A stretch of DNA of 64,000 nt from positions 3,417,141 through 3,481,140 of the forward strand of contig RPFO01000165.1 in assembly GCA_009746045.1 (NCBI GenBank). The letters run 5' to 3'. The notes beneath the pieces were generated by a model. That model was not told where the DNA came from, searched no databases, and saw only the letters and a list, made by a program, of their open reading frames with translations. Source of the DNA: Mesostigma viride. Taxonomy: Eukaryota; Streptophyta; Mesostigmatophyceae; Mesostigmatales; Mesostigmataceae. Shown here one piece after another: positions 1 through 10,482 of the stretch. Every line of letters begins with the position of its first letter. Position 1 is the first letter of the stretch. The position numbers were made by a program, and so were the translations under genes.

Positions 1-3000
1 GCTGTAGCTGCAGTGGTTACTCGCCAACGTGCCCGCCATGGCGGTGCTGAGCCTGAGGTAGGACCTGGTGATGTGGACCCAGGTGGATCTCAGAAGCATT
101 CTGACCGTGCAGGACTGGCACAGGATGGTCAGGATGAGGATAGGGCTGGAGACAGTCTGACAGGCACGACCCTGGTGCCTCCTGTACATAAGGGATCTGT
201 ACATACCTTGAGTGCTAATAATGACAATAAAAGATTTTCTCTCTTGTATGACATTGCCTCAAGGTTGCATACCATGTTTGGCCATGCAGCTCAGTCTTTG
301 CAAGTTGCTAGACGGCTGGGAGGAAGTGAGTTGTACTCCATCTGCCAACAGGTTGCTCAAGCTTGCAAGTGCAGGCTAGTTGCTAGAAAGCCCAAGCAGT
401 CTCATGCCAGGACTCCTATTTTGCAGCCAGGCCATGTGCAGGTAGATATTCAGAGAATCAGGGGTTTGAAGCTGCTGGTGGCAGTGGACAGATATACCAA
501 GTACAAGACCCTAGAGATCCTGCCTGACATGGAGAAGCCTACATTGATTGCTGCTCTGAAGTTGACAAGGAGCAGGTACCCTGGGTTGGAGTTGTTGCAG
601 TGTGACATTCAGTTTGAGTGCTGTGAGAACCTGCCAGAGTTTCCAGAGTTGCTGATTACACCCAGGGAGAGCCACGGCCAGCAAGGGGTGGTGGAGAGAG
701 CCATCCAAGAGATCAAGACTGTGCTGCTGGTGGAGAGGATTCCAAGGACGTCATCTGCCATTGTGACATCTGCATGGCTACGTTCTGTGGAGGATAGGCT
801 GAACCTCAGGACTCCCATGTTCTTTGGTGACATTGCCATCAATCCTCTTATGCTGCATACCAGGATGCTGCCAGCTGATGCTGAGCAGGCATGGAAGGAG
901 AAGCTAGAGGCCAAGTTCCTCAAGCTGAGGCAGAAAGACAAGGGCTGGAGTGTCCTAGAACCTAACGTTGGACAACAGGTTGTTGTGTGGAAGGAACCAA
1001 GCTTTCCAGGGAAACGTGGCAGCTGGCATGATGGGGTGGTGACCCGAGTAGAAGCCGCTGGCCATAAGTGCTGGGTGGCCATTGATGGCTCCCAAGCAGT
1101 GCACCGTCTGTCCTGGTCAAAGATCCGTCCCCGGGGAGGTAATCAAGGAGACCTCTTCCAGGTGCCCGTTGGTGTACAAGGCGGGGGTGACGTGGAGCTT
1201 CCTGATCAGGGTGCTACAGCTGTATCGAGCCCTCAGGGTGACCCTGGCCCGGCCCCTGGGGTACCTTCACATACGGTGGTTGGGCAAGCAGGCGGACAGG
1301 CTGCACCTCCGGAACGGCCCGACACCAGGCCTAGGGGTGTGCGTCTATCAGATATTGTACAGGCTTTGCAAAGAGCCAAGAAGGAGCCTAAGGTGTCCAA
1401 GCTTGTCCAGTTGGATGAACCTGAGGTAGCTGCCATGGAGATAGATACCAATGCACAGGTTTCTGTCATGGGACCTCAGCATACAGGAGAACTGCTGGTC
1501 GGAGAACCAAGTTGCCCCTGGGTGTCTGATTTCAGTGGTAGGACGCATCTAAGGGTGTTGGGAGAGGTTACTGCCCCTGTCATGGGTGTGGATGTGACCT
1601 TCCTTGTCCTAGAGGACTATGATGGCCCTGTGATTTTGGGTCAGAATTTTCTGGGCAATCCTGGGATTTCTATCAGAGCTACAGCTCTGAGAAGAGATGG
1701 CTGGGGGATGATTCCCCTAGAAAATTTCAGGACAACATTTCCAGTCAGGTGCAGGGCCAAGCCGGTCAAGGGTGTAAAATGGGATGAAGGGGAGGTGCCC
1801 CCAGCAGCCAGTTTGGTGATTCCAGCTGTGTTGCACCCCAGCAGTATTGGCATAACTCACAGGAGCCTTGCTGCACACTCTCCTTTGACATATGACCAGC
1901 TAGTCCAAGAGATGAGCTCGCCTACTTTGTTTGAGGCTTGGAAGCTCGCCTTCTCCAAGGCATTGGAGGAGTGGTTGCAGTTTGAGTGTGCTGCACCAAC
2001 AGACAGACGTCCCCCAGCATCAAGGAAGCTTGCTTTGAGATTTGTGCTGAAGAGGAAGGTTGTGGATGAGGTATCAGTGCCCCATGTCAGGCCTGTCCTG
2101 AATGAGTATCACGGCACGGGGAGTCTGCCAGGAGAGGAGCTGTACACGCCAGGGATGCTACACGACACATGGAGAATTTTGCTATGTCTCTACGTGGGGT
2201 TGCTGAACAGGGGAGCAGCTATGTCATCAGTGCTGCTGGACTTCAAGAGGGCATTTTTAAAATCTGATCCAGAAGTGGCCAGGAGGGTGTGGAAGCAGGA
2301 TGAGCCTTACTGTGTTGAGGTGCCTGCCATCTGGAAGCTGGAGCTGCATCAACAATTCCTGGTTATTCTGAAGGGCCTGGAAGGACTCAGGTCGAGCCCA
2401 ATCATCTGGAGACTCACGCTGCAGGAAGCTCTGATCAGTGAGTGTGGCTTGAGAGTGTCTTCAGTTGATCCCTGTTTGCTGCTGGCCCAATGGGAGGGTC
2501 TGCCAGTGTATGCTAGTTTGCATGGAGATGATCTGCATTTGCTAGCCCCCACGACCTGGCTGAAGAAGTTTATTCCTGTCATCAGTGGCAAGTTTTCACT
2601 GGGCAAGGAGCTGTGGCAGGAGCCCAACAAGCCTGTAGTGTTCTGTGGAATGCAGGCTACCCTGTTCAGGAGGGATGGGGAGTGGAGTATCAGGCTTCAG
2701 GCTGGAGGAGATTATAAACAGACCATTGTGAAGGCCTTGCCAGAGAAGATCACCCAGGCTGCAGGACCTGAGTTGAGAGGCATGTGGGCCTGGTTTGCCA
2801 GCATCTGTGGTCCGTCTTTGATGGTCCATAGCAGAATGCCTGATGAGGTGCTTGAGGATGAGAAGCCTCGAGTCATAGCCCGATTGGTGGAGAGTACCCC
2901 TGATCTGATTTTGTCTGGGATTGACTTTGCCCAGCCTATCACCTTGGAGATCTTTGTTGACAGTTCCATGGATGCTCGCCAGGTTACCAAGGTCAGGGGG

Positions 3001-3498
3001 AGATCTGCTGCTCTGTTTGCTTTTTATCAGAGCAGGGCAAGTTTGTTCAGCTGGTACAGCAGACTGCAGAAGAGGGTCTGTATCAGTTCAGATGTGGCAG
3101 AATGCAGGGCCATATGCGAGGGGATCCAGTCCAGCTTGTACATAAAGGAGTTAATGCTGGAGCTGGCTTCAGTTACCCCTTGGACCTTGCAGATGGAGAC
3201 GTTGTTGCTAACAGACAGCATGGGTATGGTCCAGTTTGTTCACAAGCAGCTGGCCAGAAGCCGGGACCTGGATTATTTGTTGCTGAAGGAGTTGGCCAGT
3301 TTGGTTGACTTGAAGCATATCCCTGGTGAGGAGAACCCTGCTGATGCATTGACCAAGCTGCCACACAAGGCCCCAGCCCAGTACAATGTACTGAGGAAGC
3401 TCATGAATGCTGACTGTCAAGTCGGTCTATCTGTCCAAAAGCTGAGAGCTGGGTGCTTAAGTCTCTGGATATCAGGCTGGGAGCTTGATTGTACATAA
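1..3498 (+). CDS. Ty1/copia polyprotein, 5' end outside the window
   Basis: The frame is open from base 1 to a TAA at 3496-3498, with no ATG at the edge, so the N-terminus (probably Gag) lies upstream. Numbering codons from base 13: a zinc-binding H/C segment at about 80-120; an integrase core with acidic residues D145, D198 and E228 (GVVERA); and an SH3-like integrase tail at about 320-365. A retropepsin-like segment follows, with DTNA at 478-481 and LGQNFLG near 545. Then come copia RT (LDFKRAF around D743, HGDD at 837-840) and RNase H, ending with the typical KHIPGEENPADALTKLP. It would integrate and reverse-transcribe the element. The ORF is long and free of stops, so it is young or under selection. 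Two oddities: the RT motif is HGDD rather than YVDD, and a protease-like segment lies between integrase and RT. The copia assignment is firm from RT and RNase H; the protease call is weaker because the usual G of DTG/DSG is N. Confidence 0.9.
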   Translation, partial: AVAAVVTRQRARHGGAEPEVGPGDVDPGGSQKHSDRAGLAQDGQDEDRAGDSLTGTTLVPPVHKGSVHTLSANNDNKRFSLLYDIASRLHTMFGHAAQSLQVARRLGGSELYSICQQVAQACKCRLVARKPKQSHARTPILQPGHVQVDIQRIRGLKLLVAVDRYTKYKTLEILPDMEKPTLIAALKLTRSRYPGLELLQCDIQFECCENLPEFPELLITPRESHGQQGVVERAIQEIKTVLLVERIPRTSSAIVTSAWLRSVEDRLNLRTPMFFGDIAINPLMLHTRMLPADAEQAWKEKLEAKFLKLRQKDKGWSVLEPNVGQQVVVWKEPSFPGKRGSWHDGVVTRVEAAGHKCWVAIDGSQAVHRLSWSKIRPRGGNQGDLFQVPVGVQGGGDVELPDQGATAVSSPQGDPGPAPGVPSHTVVGQAGGQAAPPERPDTRPRGVRLSDIVQALQRAKKEPKVSKLVQLDEPEVAAMEIDTNAQVSVMGPQHTGELLVGEPSCPWVSDFSGRTHLRVLGEVTAPVMGVDVTFLVLEDYDGPVILGQNFLGNPGISIRATALRRDGWGMIPLENFRTTFPVRCRAKPVKGVKWDEGEVPPAASLVIPAVLHPSSIGITHRSLAAHSPLTYDQLVQEMSSPTLFEAWKLAFSKALEEWLQFECAAPTDRRPPASRKLALRFVLKRKVVDEVSVPHVRPVLNEYHGTGSLPGEELYTPGMLHDTWRILLCLYVGLLNRGAAMSSVLLDFKRAFLKSDPEVARRVWKQDEPYCVEVPAIWKLELHQQFLVILKGLEGLRSSPIIWRLTLQEALISECGLRVSSVDPCLLLAQWEGLPVYASLHGDDLHLLAPTTWLKKFIPVISGKFSLGKELWQEPNKPVVFCGMQATLFRRDGEWSIRLQAGGDYKQTIVKALPEKITQAAGPELRGMWAWFASICGPSLMVHSRMPDEVLEDEKPRVIARLVESTPDLILSGIDFAQPITLEIFVDSSMDARQVTKVRGRSAALFAFYQSRASLFSWYSRLQKRVCISSDVAECRAICEGIQSSLYIKELMLELASVTPWTLQMETLLLTDSMGMVQFVHKQLARSRDLDYLLLKELASLVDLKHIPGEENPADALTKLPHKAPAQYNVLRKLMNADCQVGLSVQKLRAGCLSLWISGWELDCT

Positions 3499-3739
3499 TC
3501 CTGGGCACACCTTGAGGGGTGAGACATGTCTCTGGTGTGGGAATGTCTGACATTGTCTCTGATGGAGAGATGTCTATCTGGGTTTTTTCATCTCAGTTTG
3601 AGGTTTCCCCAGATCTGTGGTTTGTGGGCAGGGTTCGATTCCCTGGTGCCGTCCTAAGGCGGAGTTTCACGGACTGGCTGACCCATCCACCATGCTGGTG
3701 AGGTGGCGACAGGTCCCCTGATTTTCCACGGTTGGAATG
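3499..3739 (+). repeat. probable start of copia 3' LTR, interrupted
   Basis: A short purine tract (TTGAGGGG) lies just after the polyprotein stop and is followed at 3520 by TGAGACATG, the start of a 12-bp palindrome (GAGACATGTCTC, 3521-3532). This is the expected layout of polypurine tract plus 3' LTR. The sequence is cut at 3739 by the nested element and should resume at 8732. The 5' LTR is outside the window, so the boundary is inferred. Confidence 0.45.
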
Positions 3740-4484
3740 TGTTGAAAGAACTAATGGGTTTGCCTTCTACAATGCTTGTGATTGGAACCCAAATGTGCCT
3801 GTCCTTGCAGGTACAGGCTATGGAGGATGGAAGCAAAGAGACAGAGACTCAGTTTGAGGCAGAATGATAGTGAGGAGTACCTTAGGCAAGGCTCCTCAGT
3901 TGTTTTATTAACTCGAGGAAAAAACACAGGCAGAAAACTGGAATGACCTGATTGGCTGGCTAGGAATGTGCCTAGGAATATTCTCATGTAATACTCAGGC
4001 CACCAATCAGGTTAGGTCAGTGTACAGGCTACCAATCAGATCTAGACAAGAATAAATCTTATCTTGTAGCTGCTGTACAGTCTTATCTTGTAACTGATGT
4101 ACAGCCTTAACTTGTAACTGCTGCACAGTAATCTAACTATTTAATAAAAGATCTCTCTATGTGTGATCTGATGATGATGAAGTAAATCTGGCGTGAACAT
4201 ATCAGCGCCACATCTGACATGCACAGTGTACATGTCAATCAGTCAGCTGTCCTGTCATAGATTCTCATCTGACATGTCATAGGTCAGCTGACATAGACAG
4301 ATTTGTCAGCTGCCTATAAGGATCCACTTGGCATAGGTACTAATCCCTGATTACTAAAACTGGCCACAACTTTCTCATTTGTGGGCCAAATCCAACGGGA
4401 TAAAGAACAGTGGCTCCTGTACAAGAGCCTCTATCTATCTAGCCAGGTCAGGTGGGTACAAATACAAGGACCATGTCCTTGACA
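3740..4484 (-). repeat. 3' LTR of the gag-protease copia element
   Basis: This 745-bp direct repeat matches 7982-8726 almost base for byte-equal length. On the element strand it begins TGTCAAGG and ends TTCAACA, the usual TG...CA. The polypurine tract is at 4485-4492 (AAGGGGGG on the minus strand). Confidence 0.93.
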
Positions 4485-5824
4485 CCCCCCTTACAACACA
4501 TGACCTTGCTCTAGTGCTATCCTGTCAAGTATAACACTTAGAGGAAAAGCTCTCAGCCATAGCTAAGTCAAGCCTTGACCAAACATAGGACTCTAGAATT
4601 AAATTCAGTACTCACTATCAAGGTGACATTTGGGTACAACCTTGACACCCCCCTTACCCACATGGCACCAAACCAAAAATGGGATGCAACCCAGGCCAGT
4701 GGTAAGGATCAAACACTAACTGATCACGGGTAAGTGGGCGAAAAACATCCACCCCCCTCGCTAGCAAACACCGTGGTCAAAGTAGTCAAAAGACGATCTC
4801 CACGGAAACTGGAAACTGGAACTCCGGACCGGTGACGCGCCGAGTGTCCAACGAAAGCAGCAGGAAAGATTGCCGCATCGCCCAGCAACTAGCATGTGTT
4901 GCCAAGTCAAAAACTTCGTTGGGAAGATGCGCTTTGGATCACACCCCCCTCACTCTAGCGTCGCCTGAAAACATGAAGAAGCACACAAAATGCTCTAACA
5001 CGGGCAAACTCTTAGACAATGCAGGGGACATGATGTATGATTAACGCATAAAACATGTGATTAACGACATAAAGCATCCGACCTACGGCAGAGCACCAAC
5101 GGTGAACAAGGAGCAGAACACGTAGTCCTGACACACCTTAATCACACAGGTAACTAACATAAACCGACATAGTCATGGATCTTAGCATTAGCCAACATGA
5201 ACGAACTGAAAAGACAGCTCTGATTAACCAACGATAGTTGAAAGCGACTAAAAACGGGACATGAAGCGACGACAAAGTCAGGAGCACAAACGCAGGCTAT
5301 GTACAAAAGACACAACCGCAAACTGCATGAACAAACCTAGCATGCAACGAGAAAGTATGCCCTAAGAATGGGCAACACACACGACATGAAATGAACGTGC
5401 AGATTGACCACAAAAAGGGTCAGCAAGAACGGAGACATGGCCAGCAAACCGGCGCTAGCCAAACGTACCAAGATTACAAAGAACTTGGAAAACATACCAT
5501 TGCTGGTAGAAGAACGTCATGGGGACGATGAACACAGGTGGTCTAGAACTCAAATAACGCATCCCGACGAAGCGCTAAAAAGTCTAGCAGAAACAAAACA
5601 AGACTATGCGAGATGCATAAGGCCGGAAGGACCCCGCACCTAACAGCACAATAGACCACAAAATATTCGTGTCTAAAGCAATTTTTCACGAACGAAAAAC
5701 AGTGGCGACTTGAGATCATAGGGGTTAGTTAAGCTAGCTATCAAATTCCCAACGAACGTGACCATAGCGCATCCCCAAAAATCGCCATGAAAATAGCGGA
5801 AGCAGGGCTCCTGCACCGACCGCC
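4485..5824. other. internal non-coding part of the gag-protease element
   Basis: About 1.3 kb between the end of the Gag-protease frame and the 3' LTR. I find no integrase, RT or RNase H motifs on either strand. The LTR-border string CTTGACACCCCCCTTAC at 4478-4494 recurs at 4642-4658, which suggests a small duplication or remnant of an older border next to the polypurine tract. Confidence 0.6.
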
Positions 5825-7890
5825 TTAGTGCTCAAGGCAGCACTTGTGCCGGCAACTTGTTGGCTCAGCACAGTCCCAAATTGACAGGGACACGTGGCAG
5901 CCGACGACTCCAGCTCCAGGACTTGGCTCCAGGACTGGGCTTGGACTTGGTGCATCTGGTGGCCTCCCCTCACCAGGAATTCCCCCCGCAGCAAAATCCA
6001 AAATGCTGGCGCCCGAGACGCGCCACGCCAAACCCCCACTTGATTCTGGCCAGGGAGCGAAACCGTCACGCAGCAGGCTTGGTGACGTCTGCGTGTTGGC
6101 ACTAGTAGGCCAAACGATGCCAGGCTGGGGAAGCTCTCCCAGCACGCCACGTAGGTTGACATCCATGGACAACGGCAAGCCAGGTGAGCTCGCCGCTGGA
6201 GGGGTCAGGGAAACTGGTGGAGCAGAGTCCACCTGATCTGGCACGAGAGGGCTATAAGTAGTACTGCCCGACGCAGAACTCCAGGAACCGTCCTCCCCGT
6301 GTGCCCCAACGACCGGTACTAAGCCGATCCCATTCCTTGCCGTCCCCACCACGCCAAAATCCTGCACAATTGCAGGTTTGTCAGCGGAAAAACCGCCCTT
6401 GCCGCCACACGACAGTGGCGACGACACCGGGCGCAGCAAAGCGCCTCGGGAAGAAGCCTGCAGCCCCAAAGGCCGCGAAAAGCCAGGCAGAAAGCCCAGC
6501 GTCTTGGACATGGCCGCCACTGGCAGGCCAGCGCTCCACAGCGACCCCAACGGCCGCACGGTCGTGGCCGCCAGCGCCGCCTTCTTGTTGAGAGCAGGTA
6601 ACACGTAGACGTTGTCCCTCTGCTCCATCTTGTGCGCCTTGTTGTCCACCACAGCGATTTCCTGGTTGAAATCCAGCTTGTGGCCAGCCTTCACGAGCGC
6701 TCCAACAGAGAGCACCCGAACGGGCAGCTCGGGGACCAGAAGGGCTCCATCCAGTCGGAGCTCGCTCCCCGGCAAATGCACAGAAACTGTGCCAACTCCA
6801 GCAGCTTGCAGGTCGCCGCCTGATCCGACGATCTGCCTGTTGTGGGGGATAAGTGACACGAAGTCAGAACGGCACGGGGACATGTGGCTGCTCGCAGCCG
6901 AGTCCAGCACCCAGTTGAGTTTGTCGCCCGTATACTGCGTGAGAGCAGCAGCCTCCAGCGGCGTCGACGGCGACTCCTCGGCGATGGTGACCATGCAGAA
7001 GCCAGGCGGCAGTTCAGCCGCCTCCTGAGTTGCGTTGGCAGCGGATCCAGCAGGTGCGTTGCGTCCCTTGCTCTGGTTCCCTCGGTTGCCGCCCTTGCCC
7101 CCCCTGTGCTGGTTGGGGTACCAGCGTGGGGCCTTCTCAGGATGCTCCTTCCAGCAGTCTTTGTCCTTGTGATTTGACAGGCCACAGTGACTGCATTTCT
7201 TGGTCCCCCCGTTCCCCTTGCTGTTGGTGTGGTAGGCCTGGCCAGTGCCAGCACTCTCCTTTTTCACCACAGCACGTCCCCCCTTGAGCAGATCCTCCGC
7301 CTCCATGAGTGCCCTCTTCACCACAGGTAGTGGGTCCTCCTCGTTGAACCGTACAGACACCAGCGCAGGGCGGTACTCGTCTGTCAGTGCTCCCAGTAGA
7401 ATAGCAGCAAAATCACGGTCCTGGATGACTCCCCCTGCAGCCTGGTAGTCAGCACGTAGAAGCTCCGCCCTCCTCACGAGCTGTTGCATGGTCTCGTTAG
7501 GAAGCTTCTGTAGGCGGTGCAGCTTGCTCCTCAGCTCAAACCTGTGACTCTTGGTTAGCCTGGTTTGCTCATAGTTTTCCATGAGACACTGCCATGCTTG
7601 GCTACCAGTTTTGTTGGCCACAGTGGCCATTAGGCGTGCAGCAGTGTTAGACAGGTGAGCAAAGCTGCCCACAGGGCCTTATCAGCCCTGTCATTCTCCT
7701 CAGTGCCCAGCAGGACAGCATCCAAACTGAAAAGACTGACAACAGCCAAAAACAAATTCTTCCACTCCTCCCACTTGCTGTAATCATCACCAGCTGCACC
7801 AACAAATTTCTTGCAGCTCTTGGCAACTGTTGAAACAAGAGAGGTGTAGTCAGGCTGTCTGGTAGCAGTTTGGGTGTCTTGATCCTCCAT
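5825..7890 (-). pseudogene. copia Gag plus retropepsin, one frameshift
   Basis: Translation on the minus strand likely starts at the ATG at 7888-7890 (MEDQDTQTATR). It continues as a copia-type Gag (UBN2-like, including SQAWQCLMENYEQTR), then a CCHC zinc knuckle (CSHCGLSNHKDKDC), then a copia protease active site (LDSAASSHM). The protein ends in a Pro/Ser-rich stretch at 5825 with no integrase. A one-base frameshift near 7650 separates the first about 75 codons from the remaining frame (7672-5825). Gag would assemble virus-like particles, with the protease processing it. Whether the frameshift is real cannot be told. No slippery heptamer is obvious, so programmed frameshifting is unlikely. 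Confidence 0.85.
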
Positions 7891-7981
7891 GGTTGATCTG
7901 GGTCTGGGTGTTGTCTCTGGGGTAGTCAGATGAATGTCTCTGCTCCTCAAATGCAGGGTAGGCATCAAACCTCCGATACCA

Positions 7982-8726
7982 TGTTGAAAGAACTAATGGG
8001 TTTGCCTTCTACAATGCTTGTGATTGGAACCCAAATGTGCCTGTCCTTGCAGGTACAGGCTATGGAGGATGGAAGCAAAGAGACAGAGACTCAGTTTGAG
8101 GCAGAATGATAGTGAGGAGTACCTTAGGCAAGGCTCCTCAGTTGTTTTATTAACTCGAGGAAAAAACACAGGCAGAAAACTGGAATGACCTGATTGGCTG
8201 GCTAGGAATGTGCCTAGGAATATTCTCATGTAATACTCAGGCCACCAATCAGGTTAGGTCAGTGTACAGGCTACCAATCAGATCTAGACAAGAATAAATC
8301 TTATCTTGTAACTGCTGTACAGTCTTATCTTGTAACTGATGTACAGCCTTAACTTGTAACTGCTGCACAGTAATCTAACTATTTAATAAAAGATCTCTCT
8401 ATGTGTGATCTGATGATGATGAAGTAAATCTGGCGTGAACATATCAGCGCCACATCTGACATGCACAGTGTACATGTCAATCAGTCAGCTGTCCTGTCAT
8501 AGATTCTCATCTGACATGTCATAGGTCAGCTGACATAGACAGATTTGTCAGCTGCCTATAAGGATCCACTTGGCATAGGTACTAATCCCTGATTACTAAA
8601 ACTGGCCACAACTTTCTCATTTGTGGGCCAAATCCAACGGGATAAAGAACAGTGGCTCCTGTACAAGAGCCTCTATCTATCTAGCCAGGTCAGGTGGGTA
8701 CAAATACAAGGACCATGTCCTTGACA
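7982..8726 (-). repeat. 5' LTR of the gag-protease copia element
   Basis: This is the partner of 3740-4484, of identical 745-bp length. The primer-binding site TGGTATCGGAGG (minus strand, 7970-7981) follows with no spacer and resembles the initiator tRNA-Met site TGGTATCAGAGC common in plant copia elements. Confidence 0.93.
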
Positions 8727-9828
8727 GAATGAGTATATAGGAGCTTGTGTTTTGCATGTGCTTCGCGTAGATGTTGTGTCTGGTTCGATAAGGGGCAGCA
8801 GACCGGCGCCGACTCCCGTCTGGGGGTCAGCAATGTTTTCTGATGAGCTGTTGTGGGTGATCTGTGGGGTTTCGCCTAAGGTCCTGAAGGTTGTACATAC
8901 TTCTCAAGTTCTTAGCTGAACACCTATGGGCTGCCACAGTTGGCCAACCTCTTGTACATGGGTAACACAACGAGCCTCCCGTGAAGGGATAGGGACTCAT
9001 TGTAATTTGTTTGTGCTCCTGAACCAGTATGGGTGCTATGTACATATAATAAGGAATCCAAGCTGACTGTCATGCCCAGCGGGTTGTGACTTGTAGTCGG
9101 GGAGGAGGTCCAGTACCCATTATGTGTGTTTGTATGTAGACTTGTGTGAGCTGCTACAGCTCAAGAAAAGAAAGGATTGGAGTTAACGCCAAGCGCATTG
9201 GCGTGTACCCGATTCGGCATATCTCTGCGATTCCAGCGGCACTGGAACGAGTTCATTCCGACAAGTATCAAGAAAGTTATGGCGTTCCCACTTCCCGGTC
9301 GCGCGCGAGCGCGAGCCGGCTGTTCTTCTAAGTCGGACGTGAATATTTGCCGACGACATATGGGGTCGACAGTAATTCCTGGGCTGACAGGAATTAGGTG
9401 CTGAACCTACGGCGGTATTGGATTAATACGTCGTACGCAGGAAATAGGAACCTTAACCTGTGGTCTGTTGGTACCGCAGGCTTAGTCCTGGACTTCTAGG
9501 TGCAGATGCAATAGTCACTGTGGACTGTGCTCTGTGGTCACTGTGCCTGTATGGCCGACCTACTGTATAGGAACTGGGCGCTGTACAGGTAGTGAATACT
9601 GTACCGGGAGTGTTATTACTGAGCAGGCCTTCTAGGCTGCTCAGGACGTACTAGCAAGCACAGTGCACAAGTATATAAAGAATAGGCCAGTGCCAATTGG
9701 GCATCTCTTGCAAGCCCGCCTCACGTGTGTTGCCTTGACTTGGCAAACTAGTGTACAAGCCTCAAGTGTGTGAGCGCTGTAACATTATCCAATTTTAACA
9801 AAGCTCCGTTTCCAACCATATTCACACA
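8727..9828. other. no gene seen; probable continuation of copia 3' LTR, then unassigned sequence
   Basis: After the GAATG duplication the interrupted upstream sequence resumes. A TATA-like stretch (TATATAGG) lies near 8736, consistent with an LTR promoter. A second TATA box (TATATAAAG, 9672-9680) lies about 150 bp before the next open frame. No protein family is recognised and the end of the copia LTR cannot be placed. Confidence 0.4.
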
Positions 9829-10482
9829 TTGCTGCATTGCAACCATATCCTACACATTGCGTTTATAAAAACGTTAACTCCTGCGACCGACGTACCTGCG
9901 CCTCTGCGCGAGTCTTCCGCCCCAGCGGCCGCGCCCGCCGTCGTCGCTTCCGGGCCGCCCATAGCGCCAGCGCCGCCATCGCGGGGTTTCTTTAGCGACC
10001 CGGGCGGTCTTCCCAGGCTTTGGGAGGGTGGTCCTCCGCAGAGGATTCCGGTGCCCGACTGGAGCTTGGATGGTAACCAGTCGTATGCCGGATTGCCTGT
10101 CCCTACGGGCCCTGTTTTCAACATGTGGCCTGGGGGTGCGCCGCCACCGGAGACCGGAGCGCCAGCTGCGGTGGCGGGTCCGTCGCGACCCCCTCCGGCA
10201 GCGGGTCCGACGCGACCTCCTGTTGTACCGGCGCCGTCTGCGTCTGTGCCGGTTCCTACCCCTGCTTCGGCCCCTGTCCCTTCGGCCCCGCGGTCTTTGG
10301 CTGCGGTTGTTCGGGCCAGCGGCCCTGATCCTCGCGCCACCCGCGCTGCTGATTCCCTCCGGGAGTTGTCCGAGGGAGATCGGGATCGGGCCCCTTCTGT
10401 GGTGCATGCGACGCCGGAGTCGCGCGACACGCCTGTCCCTGGGTACGGGATGACTGCGCTCGCCTGCCGACAGTGTTGTCGT
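9829..10482 (+). CDS. Pro/Ala-rich open frame of unknown function, interrupted at its 3' end
   Basis: The frame is open through about 218 codons without an N-terminal ATG and is very rich in Pro and Ala, with short blocks such as PVPDWSLDGNQSYAG. It has no recognised domain. A TATA box lies at 9672-9680. At 10483 the frame enters the 1.1-kb direct repeat R. The bases before the junction (CGACAG) recur before 33270, where a further open frame continues in the same reading phase (CRQ then CDLP). This may therefore be the left half of an ORF split by the gypsy insertion. It could be the Gag-like region of another LTR element. Confidence that it is a real coding region is modest. Confidence 0.35.

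Larger units (their letters stand above)
3740..8726 (-). mobile_element. non-autonomous Ty1/copia element (gag-protease only), complete with LTRs and TSD
   Basis: This 4,987-bp element has two 745-bp LTRs (3740-4484 and 7982-8726) that start TGTTGAAAG and end CTTGACA. I noticed one base difference between them (near 4059/8301). It is flanked by the 5-bp duplication GAATG (3735-3739, 8727-8731). Read on the minus strand, the primer-binding site TGGTATCGGAGG directly abuts the 5' LTR, and the polypurine tract AAGGGGGG directly abuts the 3' LTR. The interior encodes Gag and protease but no integrase, RT or RNase H, so it must be mobilised in trans. It sits inside the presumed 3' LTR of the upstream copia, so it is the younger insertion. 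Confidence 0.93.

Noticed and set aside
3625-3665. tRNA B-box-like GGTTCGATTCC with a 5-bp T-arm stem (also near 47538)
   Set aside because: No matching acceptor stem, D-arm or anticodon arm is found in the 70 bp upstream of either site; a lone B box occurs by chance.
5844-7448. Several plus-strand frames of 80-138 codons
   Set aside because: Antisense shadows of the minus-strand copia Gag-protease, which has zinc-knuckle and protease motifs.
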